Assembly (NCBI RefSeq): GCF_004114425.1
Contig: NZ_RDQF01000020.1
Location: forward strand, 62,001 to 126,000
Source of the DNA: Bradyrhizobium vignae
Lineage (GTDB): Bacteria; Pseudomonadota; Alphaproteobacteria; Rhizobiales; Xanthobacteraceae
Length of the DNA: 64,000 nucleotides
Direction: 5' to 3'
The notes beneath the pieces are model-generated. The model had not been told where the DNA came from and did no database searches. It worked only from the letters and a program-made list of their open reading frames with translations. Shown in pieces: positions 1 to 7,526 of the stretch. A program made the translations under genes and the position numbers. How positions within the stretch are numbered: position 1 is the stretch's first letter; each line of letters starts with the position of its first letter.

Positions 1-114
1 GACGTTTTTCCGCTTCAACCTGCAACTTTTTTGTGCCATTTGCCCGGAAAGATGCCAGATTGACGCGGCGCCGGGGACATACGGCGCGGCGCATCCCGGG
101 GAATAGGCCTGACC

Positions 115-453
115 ATGAAACTCGTCGTCGCGATCATCAAACCCTTCAAGCTCGATGAGGTCCGCCAGGCCCTGACGGCGATCGGCGTCCACGGCATGAC
201 CGTGACCGAGGTGAAGGGCTATGGCCGCCAGAAGGGTCACACCGAGATCTATCGCGGCGCGGAATATGTCGTGAACTTCCTGCCGAAGCTGCGGATCGAG
301 ATCGCCGTCGCCTCCGATGTCGCCGACAAGGCCGTGAGCGTGATCAGCGCCACCGCGCGCACCGGGCAGATCGGCGACGGCAAGATCTTCGTGACACCGA
401 TCGACCACGCGCTACGCATCCGCACCGGCGAGACCGACAGCGACGCGCTCTAA
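115..453 (+). CDS. glnK: PII nitrogen regulatory protein GlnK (first copy)
   Basis: This 112-residue protein is a PII signal transducer. PII trimers bind ATP/ADP and 2-oxoglutarate and plug the cytoplasmic face of AmtB when nitrogen is sufficient. The family core is complete: MKLVVAIIKPFKL at the N-terminus, the T-loop around residues 37-55 with the uridylylation site Tyr51 (RGAEY), and the nucleotide-binding GQIGDGKIF stretch followed by the RIRTGE tail. An amtB gene follows 69 bp downstream, so GlnK is a better name than GlnB. A second, very similar GlnK-AmtB pair lies 3 kb downstream. The ATG at 115 gives the normal family N-terminus. Only 114 bp of upstream DNA is visible, and I see no convincing promoter in it. 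Confidence 0.95.
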   Translation: MKLVVAIIKPFKLDEVRQALTAIGVHGMTVTEVKGYGRQKGHTEIYRGAEYVVNFLPKLRIEIAVASDVADKAVSVISATARTGQIGDGKIFVTPIDHALRIRTGETDSDAL

Positions 454-522
454 ACACACCTCTTCGATCGCACGCGTCGATGCCGTTGCGTGCCAATCAA
501 TTTCGATGCCGGGGGAAATGAC

Positions 523-1821
523 ATGGCGGGACTGTTGCGCCGCGTAGCCATCATGGCTGCGCCGATCGGATGCGTGTTGATGATGGTTTCGCCGGCGCGC
601 GCGGCCTCCGAGATCAACACCGCCGATACCGCCTGGATGATCGTCGCCACCGCGCTGGTGCTGATGATGACGATCCCGGGGCTCGCGTTGTTCTATTCCG
701 GCATGGTGCGGAAGAAGAACGTGCTCGCCACAATGGCGCAGAGCCTCGCCGCGGTGACGCTGATCTCCATTCTCTGGGTCGCGTTCGGCTATTCGCTCTG
801 CTTCGTCGGCGACGGACCGTGGATCGGCACGCTCGACCGTTGGTTTCTCGCCGGCATGACCATGGACAGCGTCAACCCTGCTGCGAAGACCATCCCGGAA
901 TCGCTTTTCATGCTGTACCAGATGACGTTTGCGATCATCACGGTGGCGCTGGTCGCGGGCTCGGTTGCCGACCGCATGCGATTCTCGGCGTATCTGTTGT
1001 TCTCGGTCGCCTGGTTCATCTTTGTTTACATTCCGCTGGCGCATTGGGTGTGGGGCGGCGGCTTCCTCGCCAGCACGGGCGTTTTGGATTTCGCCGGCGG
1101 CCTCGTCGTGCACCTGTCGGCCGGCACCGGCGGCCTCGTCGCGGCCAAGGTGATGGGGCGCCGTCACGGCTACGGCACCGAGAATCTCTCGCCGTTCGAT
1201 TTGTCGCTCGCCGTGATGGGCACCGGCCTGTTGTGGGTCGGCTGGTTCGGCTTCAACGGCGGCTCGGCGCTCGGCGCGAACTCGCGCGCGGTGATGGCGA
1301 TCACCGCCACTCATCTTGCCGCCTGCGCGGGCGCGCTGACCTGGGGCGCGATCGAATGGTCGACGCGGCGCAAGCCCTCGGTGCTCGGCATGATCTCCGG
1401 CGCGGTGGCCGGGCTCGGCACCATCACGCCAGCCTCCGGCTTCGTCGCGCCCTGGCACGGCATCGTCATCGGCGTCATCGCCGGTGCGGTCTGCTACTGG
1501 GCCTGTACCTGGCTGAAGCACCGCTTCAACTATGACGATTCGCTCGACGTCTTCGGTGTCCACGGCATCGGCGGCCTGACCGGTACCCTGCTCGGCGGCG
1601 TATTCGCGACCAGCGCCATCGGCGGCACCGCCGGCCTGCTGGAGGGCCATCCCCAGCAGATCCTGATCCAGTTCTACGGGGTCGCCGTTACCTTCGTCTG
1701 GTCGGCGGGCGTCAGTTTCGTCCTGCTCAAGCTGGTCGGCCTGTTCGTGCCCTTGCGCGTATCCCGTGAGCATGAGCTGGAGGGACTCGATATCTCGCAG
1801 CACGGCGAAGCGCTCCAGTAA
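523..1821 (+). CDS. amtB: Ammonium transporter AmtB (first copy)
   Basis: Inner-membrane ammonium channel of the Amt/Mep/Rh family, 432 residues. A cleavable signal peptide ends near residue 27 (SPARA) and is followed by about 11 hydrophobic membrane segments. Family landmarks are Asp189 in DFAGG and the twin pore histidines His197 (VVH) and His347 (DVFGVH). They are 150 residues apart, as in E. coli AmtB. The start at 523 is chosen because a strong GGGGGAA ribosome-binding site sits 6 bp upstream; an in-frame GTG at 490 would place extra charged residues before the signal peptide. It is 69 bp after glnK and probably co-transcribed. It lacks the periplasmic loop insertion seen in the second AmtB. 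Confidence 0.94.
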   Translation: MAGLLRRVAIMAAPIGCVLMMVSPARAASEINTADTAWMIVATALVLMMTIPGLALFYSGMVRKKNVLATMAQSLAAVTLISILWVAFGYSLCFVGDGPWIGTLDRWFLAGMTMDSVNPAAKTIPESLFMLYQMTFAIITVALVAGSVADRMRFSAYLLFSVAWFIFVYIPLAHWVWGGGFLASTGVLDFAGGLVVHLSAGTGGLVAAKVMGRRHGYGTENLSPFDLSLAVMGTGLLWVGWFGFNGGSALGANSRAVMAITATHLAACAGALTWGAIEWSTRRKPSVLGMISGAVAGLGTITPASGFVAPWHGIVIGVIAGAVCYWACTWLKHRFNYDDSLDVFGVHGIGGLTGTLLGGVFATSAIGGTAGLLEGHPQQILIQFYGVAVTFVWSAGVSFVLLKLVGLFVPLRVSREHELEGLDISQHGEALQ

Positions 1822-1851
1822 GCCATCGGCTGCCCGACCTTCATTCCGGGC

Positions 1852-1881
1852 TTGCACGACACATAAGCATGTGCTTATGTA
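1852..1881 (+). promoter_or_regulatory. Putative arsR promoter with palindromic operator
   Basis: A perfect hyphenated palindrome at 1861-1880 (ACATAAGCA, 2 bp, TGCTTATGT) lies just before the arsR-family gene. A TTGCAC hexamer at 1852-1857 is 17 bp from TTATGT at 1875-1880, a good sigma70-type pair, and the palindrome fills the spacer and -10. Binding of the ArsR protein there would block its own transcription. The predicted transcript start falls at or next to the ATG at 1887, which suggests a leaderless mRNA. The geometry is read directly from the sequence; autoregulation is inferred from the family. Confidence 0.6.
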
Positions 1882-1886
1882 TCGTC

Positions 1887-2201
1887 ATGACCGAAGCCGA
1901 CATCTTCAAGGCGCTGGCAGACCCGACACGCCGCAAGGTCTTTGAGAAACTCGCTGGCGGAAGCCTGAATGCCAGCGCGTTGCGCGATGGATTGGAGATC
2001 AGCCAGCCAGCGATGTCGCAGCATCTGTCGGTGCTGCGCGCGGCAGGTCTCGTGCGCGAGCAGCGGCAGGGCCGCTTTGTCAATTACGAAGTCGACCCGG
2101 ACGGAATTGTCGCCATCGGGGCATGGCTCGCGCGCTATCGCGCCTATTGGCCGAAGCGTATGGAAGCACTTGCCGATCTCCTGAAGGACATGGACCAATA
2201 A
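1887..2201 (+). CDS. ArsR-family winged-helix transcriptional regulator
   Basis: Small ArsR/SmtB-type DNA-binding protein, 104 residues from the chosen start. The helix-turn-helix is plain: ALADPTRRKVFEKL, then ISQPAMSQHLSVLRAAGLV with the recognition helix, then the beta-wing EQRQGRFVNYEV. No cysteine-rich metal site is visible. This fits the subgroup paired with SRPBCC genes rather than arsenic sensors. I chose ATG 1887 because an upstream in-frame ATG at 1869 lies inside the palindromic operator. An SRPBCC gene follows after 11 bp and a ClpP-like protease gene lies beyond it, so the three probably form one operon. Confidence 0.88.
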   Translation: MTEADIFKALADPTRRKVFEKLAGGSLNASALRDGLEISQPAMSQHLSVLRAAGLVREQRQGRFVNYEVDPDGIVAIGAWLARYRAYWPKRMEALADLLKDMDQ

Positions 2202-2212
2202 GGACTGGCTCA

Positions 2213-2569
2213 ATGAGCGACGCCGCAAAGCCTGATCGTCCGAACGAAGCGCTCGTGCTCGAATTCGATTTCGATGCACCGCCAACAAAGGTCTGGCGCG
2301 CCGTGACCATTCCCGAATTGCGCGAGCGCTGGTTGCCGGATTGCGATCTTGCGGGCGCCGAGCCGGAATCGTCGATCGCGGGCGAGGAGGTGCGCTACCG
2401 GCTTCGCGATTCCGAACCGCCGTTTCGCGAAAGCCACGTCATCTTCCGGATCGAACCGAACGAGGACGGCGGCACCCGCTTTCGCATCATCCAGCAGGCC
2501 TGCGACATCGGCGCAAAGCTGCCGCAAGCCGCCAACAGCAATTGCTGCGTGATGCGCGCGGCGGCTTAA
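2213..2569 (+). CDS. SRPBCC (START/AHSA1-like) domain protein
   Basis: A 118-residue protein of the polyketide-cyclase/AHSA1-like SRPBCC fold. The N-terminal strand (LVLEFDFDAPPTKVWRAV) and the following helix (PELRERWLPD) match the start of that fold. The C-terminal helix expected after the central sheet is short, so the protein is at the small end of the family. Such proteins bind hydrophobic ligands in a cavity; the substrate cannot be predicted. It is paired with the upstream ArsR regulator, a common arrangement. The ATG at 2213 follows an AAGGA-type ribosome-binding site; an earlier in-frame ATG would overlap arsR deeply and is unlikely. Confidence 0.8.
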   Translation: MSDAAKPDRPNEALVLEFDFDAPPTKVWRAVTIPELRERWLPDCDLAGAEPESSIAGEEVRYRLRDSEPPFRESHVIFRIEPNEDGGTRFRIIQQACDIGAKLPQAANSNCCVMRAAA

Positions 2570-2610
2570 CACCAAACGGACTTCATCCCCTGCAGACATG
2601 GAGGTCGCCG

Positions 2611-3213
2611 ATGCGCGACATGCTTCAGCTCGTCCCTATGGTCGTCGAACAATCCGCCCGCGGCGAACGATCCTTCGACATCTACTCGCGGCTTTTGCGC
2701 GAGCGGATCATCTTCCTCAACGGCGAGGTCAATGATGCGATGTCGGGCCTCGTCTGCGCGCAGCTCTTGTTTCTGGAAGCGGAGAACCCGAACAGGCCGA
2801 TCAATCTCTACATCAATTCCTATGGCGGCGTGGTCACCAGCGGCCTCGCGATGTACGACACCATGCAATTCATCAAGGCGCCGGTTCATACGCTGTGCAT
2901 GGGCACCGCGCGTTCGATGGGCTCGTTCCTGCTGATGGCCGGCGAGCCCGGGCACCGCGCGGCCCTGCCGAACGCCAGCCTTCACGTCCATCAGCCACTC
3001 GGCGGCTTTCAGGGCCAGGCATCCGACATTCTGATCCATGCCAACGAGATGCAGGAAACCAAGCGACGCATCATCCGGCTCTATGCGCGGCATTGCGGGC
3101 GGTCCGAGGAGGAGGTGGAACGGACGCTGGACCGCGACCACTTCATGACTGCGCAGCAAGGCGTCGAATGGGGATTGATCGATCGGGTTTTTGCGGCGCG
3201 CGACGCCGCCTGA
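2611..3213 (+). CDS. ClpP-like ATP-dependent protease subunit (paralogue)
   Basis: A 200-residue serine peptidase of the ClpP (S14) family. The triad is intact at the expected spacing: Ser102 in MGTARSMGSF, His127 in HVHQPLGG and Asp176 in DRDHFM. The spacings of 25 and 49 residues match E. coli ClpP. Substitutions near the active site (ARSMG in place of the usual AASMG) mark it as a divergent paralogue. No clpX or clpA lies beside it, unlike the usual clpP-clpX pair, so it likely works with an ATPase encoded elsewhere. A clear GGAGG site precedes ATG 2611. The gene follows the arsR-SRPBCC pair by 41 bp, suggesting stress- or ligand-controlled expression. Confidence 0.88.
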   Translation: MRDMLQLVPMVVEQSARGERSFDIYSRLLRERIIFLNGEVNDAMSGLVCAQLLFLEAENPNRPINLYINSYGGVVTSGLAMYDTMQFIKAPVHTLCMGTARSMGSFLLMAGEPGHRAALPNASLHVHQPLGGFQGQASDILIHANEMQETKRRIIRLYARHCGRSEEEVERTLDRDHFMTAQQGVEWGLIDRVFAARDAA

Positions 3214-3646
3214 TCGACCCAATGGCGGCCTTCGGCCCCCCAGGCTTGGATCAGGAAGTCCGGCTTGCAGCGCGTATCGCGTGAGCAGGAACCTGAGAGG
3301 TGGATGGTTTGCAGCAGGGCGAAGCCCTGCGATAGGCACGTGCGCTACGTAATTACCTTCCCGCTGCCCGGCACGTGAGCAACATTGTGTCGACGGCCTG
3401 TCGTGCCCGAGATTTGAGCAGACGTGACCACGTTTTGAGCGCGACGTAATAGCGCACCGCAGCGCAATACCAGTCAACCGCGAAAACGCCCGTTTTCATA
3501 ATCCGTTAGGCAATGAGGCTGATCTGGCACGGCATTTGATTCTAAGGGGTCCGGCTGTGCCCGCGTAGTGAAAATTCTCCCTCGTGGCGAACCAGTCGAG
3601 AAACGCCCGGCCACGTCCGGACCGGGCCCAAGCGGGGATAGGACCC
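3214..3646. other. Intergenic region upstream of second glnK
   Basis: This 433-bp stretch separates the ClpP-like gene from glnK2. I see no coding potential on either strand. It holds a short hairpin at 3312-3328 (GCAGGGC, 3 bp, GCCCTGC) and the putative sigma54 promoter described separately. Confidence 0.6.
3525..3540 (+). promoter_or_regulatory. Possible sigma54 (-24/-12) promoter of glnK2-amtB2
   Basis: TGGCAC at 3525-3530 and TTGAT at 3536-3540 are 5 bp apart, the spacing of RpoN promoters (TGGCAC-N5-TTGCW). The -24 element is perfect, but the -12 element has GA where GC is nearly invariant. glnK-amtB operons in rhizobia are typically controlled by NtrC and RpoN, which favours the assignment. 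The weak -12 keeps confidence moderate. Confidence 0.45.
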
Positions 3647-3985
3647 ATGAAAATTGTTATGGCGATTATCAAGCCATTCAAGCTTGAAGAAGTCCGTGAC
3701 GCCCTGACCGCCATCGGCGTTCACGGTCTCACGGTGACGGAAGTCAAGGGATATGGCCGCCAGAAGGGCCATACGGAAATCTATCGCGGCGCCGAATATG
3801 CCGTGAGCTTCCTGCCCAAGATCAAGATCGAGGTCGCTGTCGCCTCCGACCAGGTCGACAAGACCATCGACGCCATCACGTCCGCGGCGAAAACCGGACA
3901 GATCGGCGACGGCAAGATCTTCGTCATCAATCTCGACCATGCGGTTCGCATCCGCACCGGCGAGGCCGATGCCGCGGCCCTCTGA
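3647..3985 (+). CDS. glnK: PII nitrogen regulatory protein GlnK (second copy)
   Basis: A 112-residue PII protein differing from the first GlnK at only a few positions in its first 52 residues. Tyr51 in the T-loop, the GQIGDGKIF motif and the RIRTGEAD tail are all present. It should be uridylylated by GlnD under nitrogen limitation and should block the neighbouring AmtB channel when not uridylylated. The ATG at 3647 is supported by a GGGGA-type site upstream; reading further upstream adds an Arg/Pro-rich extension not found in PII proteins. amtB2 follows after 37 bp, so the two form one transcription unit. Confidence 0.95.
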   Translation: MKIVMAIIKPFKLEEVRDALTAIGVHGLTVTEVKGYGRQKGHTEIYRGAEYAVSFLPKIKIEVAVASDQVDKTIDAITSAAKTGQIGDGKIFVINLDHAVRIRTGEADAAAL

Positions 3986-4022
3986 CTTCGCGCTCAACCT
4001 TATCCAATCAGGAGTAAACAAT

Positions 4023-5471
4023 ATGACGTTCAAGCGTCCCTATGGCGCGGGATTGGCGGCTCTCGCAGTCGGCCTGTTCGCTGCGACCGCAGCCTACGCC
4101 GAGCCAACGGTCAACAAGGGAGACAACGCCTGGATGCTGACATCGACAGTGCTGGTGCTGTTGATGACGATCCCCGGTCTCGCGCTGTTCTACGGCGGCC
4201 TCGTCCGTTCCAAGAACATGCTCTCGGTACTGATGCAGGTGTTCTACACCGTCTGCGTCGTCACCGTGATCTGGGCCGTGTACGGCTACAGCCTCGCCTT
4301 CACCGGCGGCTCCGACTTCATCGGCGGCTTCTCCAAGGCCTTCATGATGGGCGTCACCACCGACTCGAAGGCCGCGACCTTCTCGGTCGACGCCAACATC
4401 TCGGAGCTCATCTATATGTGCTTCCAGATGACCTTCGCGGCGATCACGCCCGCCCTCATCGTCGGCGCCTTCGCCGAGCGCATGAAGTTCTCGGCCATCG
4501 CTCTCTTCATTCCGCTCTGGGTCACGCTGATCTACTTCCCGATCGCGCACATGGTCTGGTACTGGCCCGGCCCGGACGCGATCCAGGATGCGGCCAAGGC
4601 GCTGGCTGCGGCGGGTGATGCGGCGGCGAAGACCGCGGCGCAGGCCAAGCTCGACGAGATCAACGCCGACGCCGGCTGGATCTTCAAGAAGGGCGCGATC
4701 GACTTCGCGGGCGGCACGGTGGTGCACATCAACGCCGGCATCGCAGGCCTCGTCGGCGCTCTCCTGATCGGCAAGCGCGTCGGCTACGGCAAGGAGCTGA
4801 TGGCTCCGCATTCGCTGACCATGTCGATGATCGGCGCCTCGCTGCTCTGGGTCGGCTGGTTCGGCTTCAACGCCGGCTCCAACTTGGAGGCCAACGGCGG
4901 CGCTGCGCTCGCCATGACCAACTCCTTCGTCGCCACCGCAGCCGCCGCGCTGTCGTGGATGTTCGCGGAGTGGATCGTGAAGGGTCATCCGTCAGTGCTC
5001 GGCGTCATCTCCGGCGCTGTCGCGGGTCTCGTGGCCGTCACGCCCGCTGCCGGCTTCGCCGGCGTGATGGGTGCGATCGTCCTCGGCCTCGTCGTCGGCG
5101 TGGTCTGCCTGTTCTTCTGCACCGTCGTGAAGAACGCGCTCGGCTACGACGACTCCCTCGACGTGTTCGGCGTACACTGCATCGGCGGCATCGTCGGCGC
5201 CCTCGGCACCGGCATTCTGGTCAACCCGGCGCTCGGTGGTGCGGGCATCATCGACTACACCGCCATCCCGCCCAAGGTTGCCGATTACGACTTCGCGGCG
5301 CAGATGATCTCCCAGCTCTGGGGCGTCTGCACCACGCTCGTGTGGTCGGGCGTCGGCTCGGCGATCCTCTACAAGGTCGTCGATGTGATCGTTGGCCTCC
5401 GCGCCAATGTCGAGAGCGAGCGTGAAGGCCTCGACATCACCGAGCACACCGAGCGCGCCTACAACATGTAA
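4023..5471 (+). CDS. amtB: Ammonium transporter AmtB (second copy, with loop insertion)
   Basis: Inner-membrane ammonium channel of 482 residues with a signal peptide ending near residue 26 (AAYA). Asp227 (IDFAGG), His235 (VVH) and the second pore histidine in DVFGVHC are conserved. Compared with the first AmtB it carries about 36 extra residues (roughly 183-222) just before the DFAGG segment. The insert is rich in alanine and lysine, is predicted to be helical, and probably forms a periplasmic loop. An AGGAG site at 4010-4014 fixes the ATG at 4023. The operon ends at a strong hairpin terminator near 5557. Expression is probably nitrogen-regulated through the promoter upstream of glnK2. Confidence 0.94.
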   Translation: MTFKRPYGAGLAALAVGLFAATAAYAEPTVNKGDNAWMLTSTVLVLLMTIPGLALFYGGLVRSKNMLSVLMQVFYTVCVVTVIWAVYGYSLAFTGGSDFIGGFSKAFMMGVTTDSKAATFSVDANISELIYMCFQMTFAAITPALIVGAFAERMKFSAIALFIPLWVTLIYFPIAHMVWYWPGPDAIQDAAKALAAAGDAAAKTAAQAKLDEINADAGWIFKKGAIDFAGGTVVHINAGIAGLVGALLIGKRVGYGKELMAPHSLTMSMIGASLLWVGWFGFNAGSNLEANGGAALAMTNSFVATAAAALSWMFAEWIVKGHPSVLGVISGAVAGLVAVTPAAGFAGVMGAIVLGLVVGVVCLFFCTVVKNALGYDDSLDVFGVHCIGGIVGALGTGILVNPALGGAGIIDYTAIPPKVADYDFAAQMISQLWGVCTTLVWSGVGSAILYKVVDVIVGLRANVESEREGLDITEHTERAYNM

Positions 5472-5556
5472 CCGTCTCCTCCCGGGCGCGGTCTCCTAGG
5501 GGACCGCGTCCACAACTACGGTTCGGGCACATACCCGGCAATGCCCCGACCGTTGA

Positions 5557-5590
5557 GGGGCTCCAGCGCAAGCTGGAGCCCCTTTCTTTT
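5557..5590 (+). terminator. Rho-independent terminator after amtB2
   Basis: An 11-bp perfect stem (GGGGCTCCAGC at 5557-5567, pairing with 5572-5582) with a GCAA tetraloop is followed by TTTCTTTT. A second, weaker inverted repeat (CGCGGTC...GACCGCG, 5487-5508) lies between it and the amtB2 stop. Confidence 0.85.
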
Positions 5591-5675
5591 GATCGGCGCG
5601 TTGAAGAAAAAGATTGCCATTCCGCGAAGCCGGCGCAGAAATGTCGACCTCAAGAACAACAATCGGGAGGTCGTC

Positions 5676-6080
5676 ATGCGTTTGGAAGGCGGATGCTATT
5701 GCGGCGAGGTGCGCTATGTCGCCGAGGGCGACCCGATGATGCAGGCGCAGTGCCATTGCCGCGAGTGCCAATACATCTCGGGCGGCGCACCCAACACCTT
5801 CATCGCGATGCCGGCGGCAGGCTTCACCTACATCACCGGCCAACCGAAGCAGTTCAGGCGCAAGGATCTCGAACGCGCCGTCACGCGCGAGTTCTGCGCC
5901 GAATGCGGCACGCACCTCGTGACCAAGGTTCCAGGCCTGCCGGCCGCAGTCGTGAAGGTTGGCACACTGGACGAGCCGGAAAAATTCAAGCCGCAGATGG
6001 CGATCTACACCTGCGACATGCAGGAGTTCCACACCATCCCCGCAGGCATGAAGACCTTCGAGAAGCTGCCGGGGCACTAA
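5676..6080 (+). CDS. GFA-family (glutathione-dependent formaldehyde-activating enzyme-like) zinc protein
   Basis: A 134-residue member of the GFA/CENP-V family (formerly DUF636). It shows the characteristic cysteine clusters: GGCYCGEVRY near the N-terminus, AQCHCREC around residues 26-32, and CAECGTH in the middle, which together bind zinc. The name comes from a formaldehyde-glutathione enzyme, but most small family members have no proven activity, so only the fold should be taken as certain. ATG 5676 follows a good GGGAGG site at 5665-5670. It sits alone between the amtB2 terminator and a repeat-containing gap. Confidence 0.85.
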   Translation: MRLEGGCYCGEVRYVAEGDPMMQAQCHCRECQYISGGAPNTFIAMPAAGFTYITGQPKQFRRKDLERAVTREFCAECGTHLVTKVPGLPAAVVKVGTLDEPEKFKPQMAIYTCDMQEFHTIPAGMKTFEKLPGH

Positions 6081-6104
6081 GACCGAGCCGCGAAGGCGGT
6101 GCGC

Positions 6105-6130
6105 CCCCTCCCGCAAGCAAGCGGGAGAGG
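6105..6130. repeat. Short palindromic repeat (CTCCCGC...GCGGGAG type)
   Basis: An inverted repeat of the form CTCCCGC, short loop, GCGGGAGAGG lies between the GFA gene and the aminotransferase. The same family recurs at 38064-38089 and, degenerate, near 41766-41797, always between genes. It could act as a weak terminator or mRNA-stabilising hairpin. Confidence 0.6.
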
Positions 6131-6302
6131 TGGGAGCCGCCATGCATCCCGTTGCAATCCGGTCCCATTATTCCCGCTCTGGACGGGAGCGGCGGCCGAT
6201 GGTTAATCGCGTCTTAACCTCGCCCTATCTATGGTGAACTGAACCGCTTCCCGCCGGCGCCTATGGTAGCGACCGGCCGTTCCAAGAGTGCTGGCGTCAA
6301 GA

Positions 6303-7517
6303 ATGGCTATGACCGCTTCATCCCGTGCGCCGCAGGCCAGTGGAAGCTCCGATTCCGAGCGCTCGCCTTTCGTCCGGTTGAATGAGCTTTTGGCCCCGCA
6401 TCAGCCGGGCAAGCCCTTGATTTCGCTTGCGGTCGGCGAGCCCCAGCATCCCGTGCCCGACTTCGTCGGCCCAGTGCTGGCCAAGCACATCGCCGAATTC
6501 GGCCGTTACCCCGCGAACAAGGGCACCGACCCGTTCCGCCACGCCGCCGGCGCCTGGCTGTCGTCGCGATTCAAGCTGCCGCGGCCGCTCGACCCCGAGA
6601 GCGAGATTCTCGTCCTCAATGGCAGCCGCGAGGGGCTGTTCCTCGCCGCGATGGCGGCCGCGCGCTATGTCGGCCCGCGCCCCGGCAAGCCTGCGATCCT
6701 GATGCCGAACCCGTTCTATCCGGTCTATGGCGCCGGCGCGCTCGCAGCCGCTTGCGAGCCGGTCCATCTGCCGACAACGGTCGAGAACGGCTTCCTGCCC
6801 GATCTCGACGCCATCGATGAGGCGACGCTGGCGCGCACGGTGGCGTTCTATCTGGCCTCGCCCGCCAATCCGCAGGGCTCGGTCGCGAGGCCCGACTATT
6901 TCAAGCGACTGAAGCAGCTCGCCGATCGCTACGGCTTCGTGATCCTGAGCGACGAGTGCTATTCCGAGATCTACACCCGAGAGGCCCCCGGCAGCGCGCT
7001 GGAATGTGCCGGTCCCGGTTTCACCCGCGTCGTTGCGTTCCAGTCGCTGTCGAAGCGCTCCAACCTGCCGGGCCTGCGCGTCGGCTTCGCCGCCGGCGAC
7101 AAGAAATTCATCGGCATGTTCCTCGAGCTGCGCAACATCGCCGCGCCCCAGGTGCCGGTGCCGCTCCAGCATGTCGCGACCGTCGCCTATGGCGACGAGG
7201 CGCATGTCGAGGAGAACCGCAGGCTCTACCGGATCAAGTTCGATCTCGCCGACCAGATCATCGGCAATCGTTACGGCTATCGCCGCCCCGATGCCGGCTT
7301 CTGCGTCTGGCTCAACACCTCAGAAGTCGGCGACGACGTGTCGGTGACACTCAAGCTCTTCAAGGAAGCAGGCGTGCGCGTGGTGCCCGGCAGCTTCTTG
7401 GCGCGACAGCAGCCCGACGGATTCAATCCCGGCGCGGGCTACATCCGCCTCGCGCTGGTGCAGGATGGCGAGACGACGGCGCAGGCGCTGCACCGTCTGG
7501 TCGAGACTCTGGGTTAG
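6303..7517 (+). CDS. PLP-dependent class I/II aminotransferase (DapC-like)
   Basis: A roughly 404-residue aminotransferase of fold type I. Visible motifs are the N-terminal SLAVGEPQHPVPDFV, GRYPANKGTDPFRHA, NPFYPVYG, the substrate-loop SPANPQGS, DECYSEIY (PLP pyridine Asp and ring-stacking Tyr), and the Schiff-base lysine in SLSKRSNLPGLRVGF. The overall pattern resembles N-succinyldiaminopimelate aminotransferases of the lysine/peptidoglycan pathway. Substrate specificity cannot be proved from sequence. The start is uncertain: GTG 6288, ATG 6303 and ATG 6309 are all in frame, and no strong ribosome-binding site separates them. ftsK begins 9-15 bp downstream, so the genes are probably co-transcribed. 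Confidence 0.85.
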   Translation: MAMTASSRAPQASGSSDSERSPFVRLNELLAPHQPGKPLISLAVGEPQHPVPDFVGPVLAKHIAEFGRYPANKGTDPFRHAAGAWLSSRFKLPRPLDPESEILVLNGSREGLFLAAMAAARYVGPRPGKPAILMPNPFYPVYGAGALAAACEPVHLPTTVENGFLPDLDAIDEATLARTVAFYLASPANPQGSVARPDYFKRLKQLADRYGFVILSDECYSEIYTREAPGSALECAGPGFTRVVAFQSLSKRSNLPGLRVGFAAGDKKFIGMFLELRNIAAPQVPVPLQHVATVAYGDEAHVEENRRLYRIKFDLADQIIGNRYGYRRPDAGFCVWLNTSEVGDDVSVTLKLFKEAGVRVVPGSFLARQQPDGFNPGAGYIRLALVQDGETTAQALHRLVETLG

Positions 7518-7526
7518 GCGGGGCCC

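Noticed and set aside
1..114. sigma54-like TGGCAC...TTGC on the minus strand before glnK1
   Set aside because: The spacing is two bases too long and it points away from glnK1.
412..1857. A long minus-strand frame opposite amtB1, and similar long frames opposite ftsK, amtB2, parA, hslU and the hybrid kinase
   Set aside because: High-GC codon bias leaves the opposite strand open. The plus or minus genes with real motifs occupy these positions.
1869..1886. Upstream ATG as the arsR start
   Set aside because: It falls inside the operator palindrome and before the predicted transcription start.
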